Assembly: GCF_000237925.1 (NCBI RefSeq)
Contig: NC_031497.1
Location: forward strand, 19,551,828-19,615,827
Length of the DNA stretch: 64,000 bases
Direction of reading: 5' to 3'
Origin: Schistosoma mansoni
Lineage: Eukaryota > Platyhelminthes > Trematoda > Strigeidida > Schistosomatidae
The notes under the pieces were generated by a model. It saw nothing but the letters and a program-made list of their open reading frames with translations, was not told the origin of the DNA and made no database searches. The translations under genes were made by a program, and so were the position numbers. Below, one piece after another: positions 59,905-64,000 of the stretch (position 1 is the first letter of the stretch; every line of letters starts with the position of its first letter).

Positions 59905-59918
59905 TTAACAGCTATTAT
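59905..59918. repeat. Target-site duplication, left copy
   Basis: TTAACAGCTATTAT. The right copy at 63095-63108 is TTAACAGTCATTAT, differing only in two adjacent bases. Confidence 0.75.
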
Positions 59919-59962
59919 TACTTACTTACGCCTGTTACCCCTCGTGGACGAGCATAGGCCGC

Positions 59963-61936
59963 TCACCAGTTTTCTCCATCCAACCCTATCCTGGGCAATC
60001 CTTCCCAGTTGTTATTCATCCTTTTCATATCTGCTTCTATTTCCCGGCATAATGTGTTCTTTGGCCTTCCGCTTTTCCGCTTCCCTTCCGGACCCCAAGT
60101 TAGGGCTTGCTTCGTGATGCAGTTTGGTGATTTCCTCAATGTACGTCCTATCCACTTCCAACATCTTTTCCTAATTTCCTCTTCAGCTGGAAGCTGGTTT
60201 GTTCTCTCCCACAGTAGGCTGTTGCTGATGGTATCCGGCCAGTAAATGTTGAGTATTTTGCGTAAACAACTGTTTATAAATACTTGTACCTTCTTGACAA
60301 CGGATGTAGTAGTTCTCCACGTTTCAGCTCCGTACAGTGAGACAGTCTTGACGTTCATATTAAAGGTTCTCACTTTGATATTAGTTGACAGTTGTTTTGA
60401 GTTCCATATATTCTTCAATTGTAGAAATGCTGTCCTTGCTTTGATAATTCTCGCCTTTACATCTGCATCCGATCCTCCTTGTTCATCAATGATGCTTCCC
60501 AGGTACGTGAATGTTTCCACATCTCCCAGGGTTTCGCCACCAAGTGTGATTAGCTTGGTGTTCTCCGTGTTGTATTTGGGGATCTTGCTTTTTCCTTTGT
60601 GTATGTTGAGGTATACTAATGCACAGGCTTCTACTACACTGACTGTCTTGACCTGCATTTGTTCGTGTGTATGAGATAGGAGGGCTGGGTCATCTGCGAA
60701 GTCCAAATCGTCTAATTGATTCTGAGATGTCCATTGTATTCTGTGCATCCCCTCAGATGTCGAGGTCTTCATAATGTAATCAATCACCAGGAGAAAGAGG
60801 AAGAGGGAGAGTAAACGACCTTGTTTGATTCCGGTCCTTACTGGAAATTCATCTGTCAGCTGTCCTCCATGCACCACTTTGCACTGTAGTTCGTCGTGTG
60901 AATTCCGGATAATGTTGACAATCTTCTCAGGAACTCTATAGTGTCGAAGAAGTCTCCATAATGTTCTCCAGTCCACACTGTCAAACGCCTTCTCATAGTC
61001 AGTGAAGTTGATTTATAGCGACGAATTCCACTCAACTGATTGTTCCACAATGATCCTTAGTGTCGCAATTTGGTCTGTGCACGACCGATCCTTACGCAAT
61101 CCAGCCTGTTAATCTACTGCGTCTTTCATCCGGTTCAGCAACACTCTGTTGAAAACTTTTCCTGGTACTAACAACACTGTGATGCCTCTGTAATTCTCAC
61201 ATTTGCTTAGATCTCCTTTCTTTGGTATCTTGATGAGGTATCCTTCTTTCCAGTCTGTCTGTGGCACTTATTCTTCCTCACGAATCTTCCTGAATAGAAT
61301 GTGAAGTGTACTTGCAGTTACTTGAATGTCTGACTTCAGTGCTTAAGCTGGTATATTGTCATGTCCTGCCGCTTTCCCACTCTTGATTTGTCTGATGGCC
61401 ATCTTGACTTCTTCGATCGTTGGTGGAGTGACAGATATAGGAAGGTCAGTGTGTGCTGCTTCGATGTTCGGTGGATTCAATGGGGCTGGTCTATTCAGCA
61501 GTTCCTCGAAGTATTCTGCCCATCTTTTCCTCTGTTCTTGAATCTCAGTGATTGTCTTTCCTTCTTTGTCCTTGACTGGTCTCTCTGGTTTGCTATATAT
61601 CCCTGCCAATTTCTTCGTTGTGTCATATAGTTGTTTCATATTTCCTTCTCTTGCAGCTTTTTCCGCCGTCGTTGCTAGTTCTCCTATGTATTTCTGCTTG
61701 TTGACCTTACTGCTTTTCTTCACTTGCTTGTTTGCTTCTGCGTAGTTTGCTTGTGCTTTGACTTTCTCTGTTCGTGTTCGACTGTTGCTAATTGCTGTCT
61801 TCTTTTTCTTCCTTTCTCGAATCTTGTCCAGGGTTCCCATAGAGATCCATTCCTTGTGATGATGCTTCTTAGGACCAAGAACCTCCTGACACGTTGAAGT
61901 TAGTGCTTCTTTTATCCCTTTCCAGTTGTCCTCCAA
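59963..61936 (-). pseudogene. RTE LINE reverse-transcriptase frame
   Basis: One frame runs from MEDNWKGIKEALTSTC to LDGENW, carrying all RT motifs, and is interrupted by stops in the fingers/early palm. The segment 60976-59963 (337 codons) is open. RT would copy element RNA at the nicked target. It is dead as it stands. Confidence 0.85.
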
Positions 61937-62015
61937 AGTAGTTTCTTGTTCTTTCAGTAGATCCTGTAGAGCCTGGAACCTGTTGTTGAGAGTTATCTTG
62001 AATTCATTGAGCTTG

Positions 62016-62813
62016 TCAATATCTCGAAGGAAGGTTGTATTGAACCTTTGTAGTGCTGTTTGTCCAGTTGTCTAGTGTTTCTTTAGCTTCAGTTTCGTCT
62101 TGGCCACAACCAGGTAGATGGTGATCTGATGTTGTGTCAGCTCCTCTCCGGGTTCTCACATCTTCCATTGATCTTCGGAATTTTTTGTTGATACAGATGT
62201 GATCTATCTGGTTCTCTGTGGTGTGGTCCTGTGAGATCCATGTAGCTTTATGTATGCGTTTGTGTGGAAATATTGTGCCACCTATAACCAATTTGTTGAA
62301 TGCACATAGATTTGCAAATCTCCCCCCATTTTCATTTCTCTCTCCTAGTCCATGTCGTCCTATTATATCTTTATATCCTGTGTCGTCCACTCCGACTTTA
62401 GCATTTAGATCTCCCATCAGGATGGTTAGGTCCTTTCTTGAGCACTGAGCTATGATTGATTGAAGCCTCGAGTAGGACTGATTTTTATCGTCGTCGTTGC
62501 TATCATTGGTGGGTGCATAACATTGGATAACATTCATTGTGATCCCCTTCTTTGTTTTGAATGATGTTTTGATAATTCTGGATCCATGAGATTCCCGTCC
62601 TACAAGTGCATTTCGTGCTTTTCTGGACAGCATTAGAGAAACTCCTTGAGTGTGTGGAGCATTTCCCCTTCGTGACCGGAGTACAGCAGCATCTCTCCCG
62701 TACCTAGCCTTTGCTGTCCAGCTGGGGTCCAATGGATTTCGCTGATTTCGAGAACTGCCAAGTTGTATCTTTTCATTCCTATTGCTGTTTGACTGGTCAT
62801 TCAGGTCTCCCAC
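62016..62813 (-). pseudogene. RTE LINE endonuclease frame
   Basis: A 265-codon open segment. Its last two thirds carry the endonuclease motifs (GDLNAKVG, QIDHICINKKFR, TTSDHH). The first third is out of frame with the real coding sequence, whose NLAVLEISEIHW start is readable in another frame. Confidence 0.8.
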
Positions 62814-63094
62814 ATTGTCCAGACGTTGTATGTACCCATAAAAATTGTTGCTCTGGTTGTTAGAAGGTGCATCGGCCTCGTGACTTCCGAAGGATCTCGG
62901 CTTTCATCATGAGGCGTCATAATTCTTCCTTCAACTCCCATGGCAGAGTTTAAATGGTCAGAATTATTTTTCCTGATTAGCGTGTTTTTAGCGAGTTAGT
63001 TTTCTACGGGATGGAGTCGCTAACCCCATGCTCAACCCTCCTCCTTTATCCGAGCTTGGGGCCGTCAGTAACACCAGAGTGGCTACAGGCGGAG

Positions 63095-63108
63095 TTAACA
63101 GTCATTAT
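63095..63108. repeat. Target-site duplication, right copy
   Basis: TTAACAGTCATTAT, next to the 5' end of the RTE LINE. Confidence 0.75.
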
Positions 63109-64000
63109 ACGCATTTAAAGTATGAACTGTGTCTGTAATAGGACTTGTATTAGGAACTACTGATACCATTAGTAATCCAAACAATTATGCAGTCAGTTAT
63201 GTGTGCATAAAAACATGTATATAAACGGAATTCAGTAATAGTCATTTTTTTAGCATATAACAAAAATGACATAATTTCTGGCACATACAGGCTTCTCTTA
63301 TAAGTTCATAACAGTGTTCATTTAATGTTTCATCCGGATTTATAATTAATTTTTCTTTACGATCTGTCTTCTTAAATACTTTACTAGTCATAAGTCAATC
63401 TGTTTTACCTATATGCTTATCACTCAGTATACTCCCTGTTTAACTGGTAGACATGTTTAGGGCGAAAATATTCGCATAATTTGCTTTTGTATATCATTTA
63501 GAGGTCACTAACTTGAACACTGCTTTAACACAGATTTAACTTCTATTAGTAGTATCAGTTAGACGAACACTGAAAAAAAAGTTCAGCAAACTGGGAAAAT
63601 GCATATTTTTTATGAAGACTTACAGTGTTCTAATTAATTGACTGGAATATCTAACAATAATATTTTGACTTGGGATCTTGTAAGCTCATCATCCATGTGC
63701 TATGTTTGAAGAGATTACGATATCACCTAAATCCACGAACAGAACGAAGGATCAACGACACAACGACAAGATAAGCTAAATATTCCGATGCGTCCCAGGC
63801 CCGCTAACTAGAGGAAGAAGACCAGGTTCAGAAGAGGGAAAGTATACTCCACCAGCAGCCAGAAGCACGAACAACAACAAGCACAACAAGCATACACAGT
63901 ATAAAAATGTTCTCGGGAACCGTCACAAAATACCATATTAAAATAGACAGCAAACTAATGATATTCAGGGTCCTTCCAAGTGGGAAATACAATCTGAGGG
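63109..64000. other. Non-coding right end
   Basis: AT-rich. From about 63700 the composition changes (GAACGAAGGATCAACGACAC, ACAACAACAAGCACAAC, GTTCTCGGGAACCGTC), suggesting the start of another interspersed element, which I cannot classify. Confidence 0.4.

Larger units (their letters stand above)
59919..63094 (-). mobile_element. RTE-type LINE, near full length, inactive
   Basis: About 3.2 kb on the minus strand: 5' UTR (from 63094), apurinic-type endonuclease, linker, RT, and a GTAAGTAAGTAA tail. Endonuclease motifs: LGSSRNQRNPLD, IQCYAPTNDSN, LTILMGDLNAKVG and NQIDHICINKKFR. RT motifs: [43 protein letters not shown] and [10 protein letters not shown], the last with its FADD intact. C-terminus: [13 protein letters not shown] and [11 protein letters not shown]. 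The endonuclease lies in two frames (break near 62680) and shifts frame again near 62020. Four in-frame stops lie between about 61345 and 61010. The clade is RTE (SR2/Perere-like); exact family not determined. Confidence 0.92.

Noticed and set aside
60009-60674. Plus-strand open frames over 60009-60245 and 60246-60674
   Set aside because: Antisense shadows of the RTE reverse transcriptase.
1-64000. CRISPR array, bacterial operon or toxin-antitoxin system
   Set aside because: No regularly spaced direct repeats; gene structure is intron-rich and eukaryotic.

Overview
The window is eukaryotic and AT-rich, and is best explained as a piece of a Schistosoma (blood fluke) genome. It has schistosome hammerhead-ribozyme retroposons of the Sm-alpha type, a Boudicca/CsRn1-type Ty3/gypsy element with 328-bp LTRs, CR1-like and RTE-like LINEs, Penelope-like elements, a 34-nt micro-intron, and small exons spread across multi-kilobase introns. 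I see no bacterial-type operons, no CRISPR array and no convincing functional tRNA or rRNA gene. Species-level assignment is not possible by eye; the S. mansoni group is my guess.

Three host genes are supported. (1) The minus-strand end piece 1508-1266 is a first coding exon (81 residues) of an unrecognised gene that leaves the window on the left. (2) Minus strand 28952-17331 is a complete eight-exon gene for an R7-subfamily RGS protein (DEP, DHEX, GGL and RGS domains, 710 residues by my splicing). All exon phases close, and a poly(A) signal lies 66 nt after the stop. (3) Plus strand 44147 to beyond 58566 holds the first five coding exons (392 residues) of an unrecognised, low-complexity, proline-rich protein; it reads out past or deep into the right end. 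Genes 2 and 3 are divergently oriented, with about 15 kb of nested and adjacent retroelements between their start codons.

Layout: 1-2.0 kb, SINEs, a LINE tail and the first exon of gene 1; 2.0-12.9 kb, AT-rich DNA with hammerhead SINEs of two families, several in inverted pairs, and a 228-base assembly gap; 12.9-13.7 kb, a rearranged RTE LINE copy; 17.3-29.0 kb, the RGS gene with repeats in its introns; 29.2-31.2 kb, two CR1-like LINE fragments tail to tail; 31.4-34.2 kb, LTR-element remnants and a perfect 40-bp inverted repeat; 35.6-40.3 kb, a young Boudicca-type element; 41.2-43.9 kb, an older related LTR and LINE remnants; 44.1-58.6 kb, gene 3, with a LINE tail and two tail-to-tail Penelope-like elements in its introns; 59.9-63.1 kb, a near full-length RTE LINE bounded by a 14-bp target-site duplication.

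The most distinctive signal is that two differently built tRNA-headed SINE families both carry a hammerhead-ribozyme core with a two-base-pair stem III. Some copies keep every core base and others are decayed. Neighbouring copies in opposite orientation would form long hairpins.
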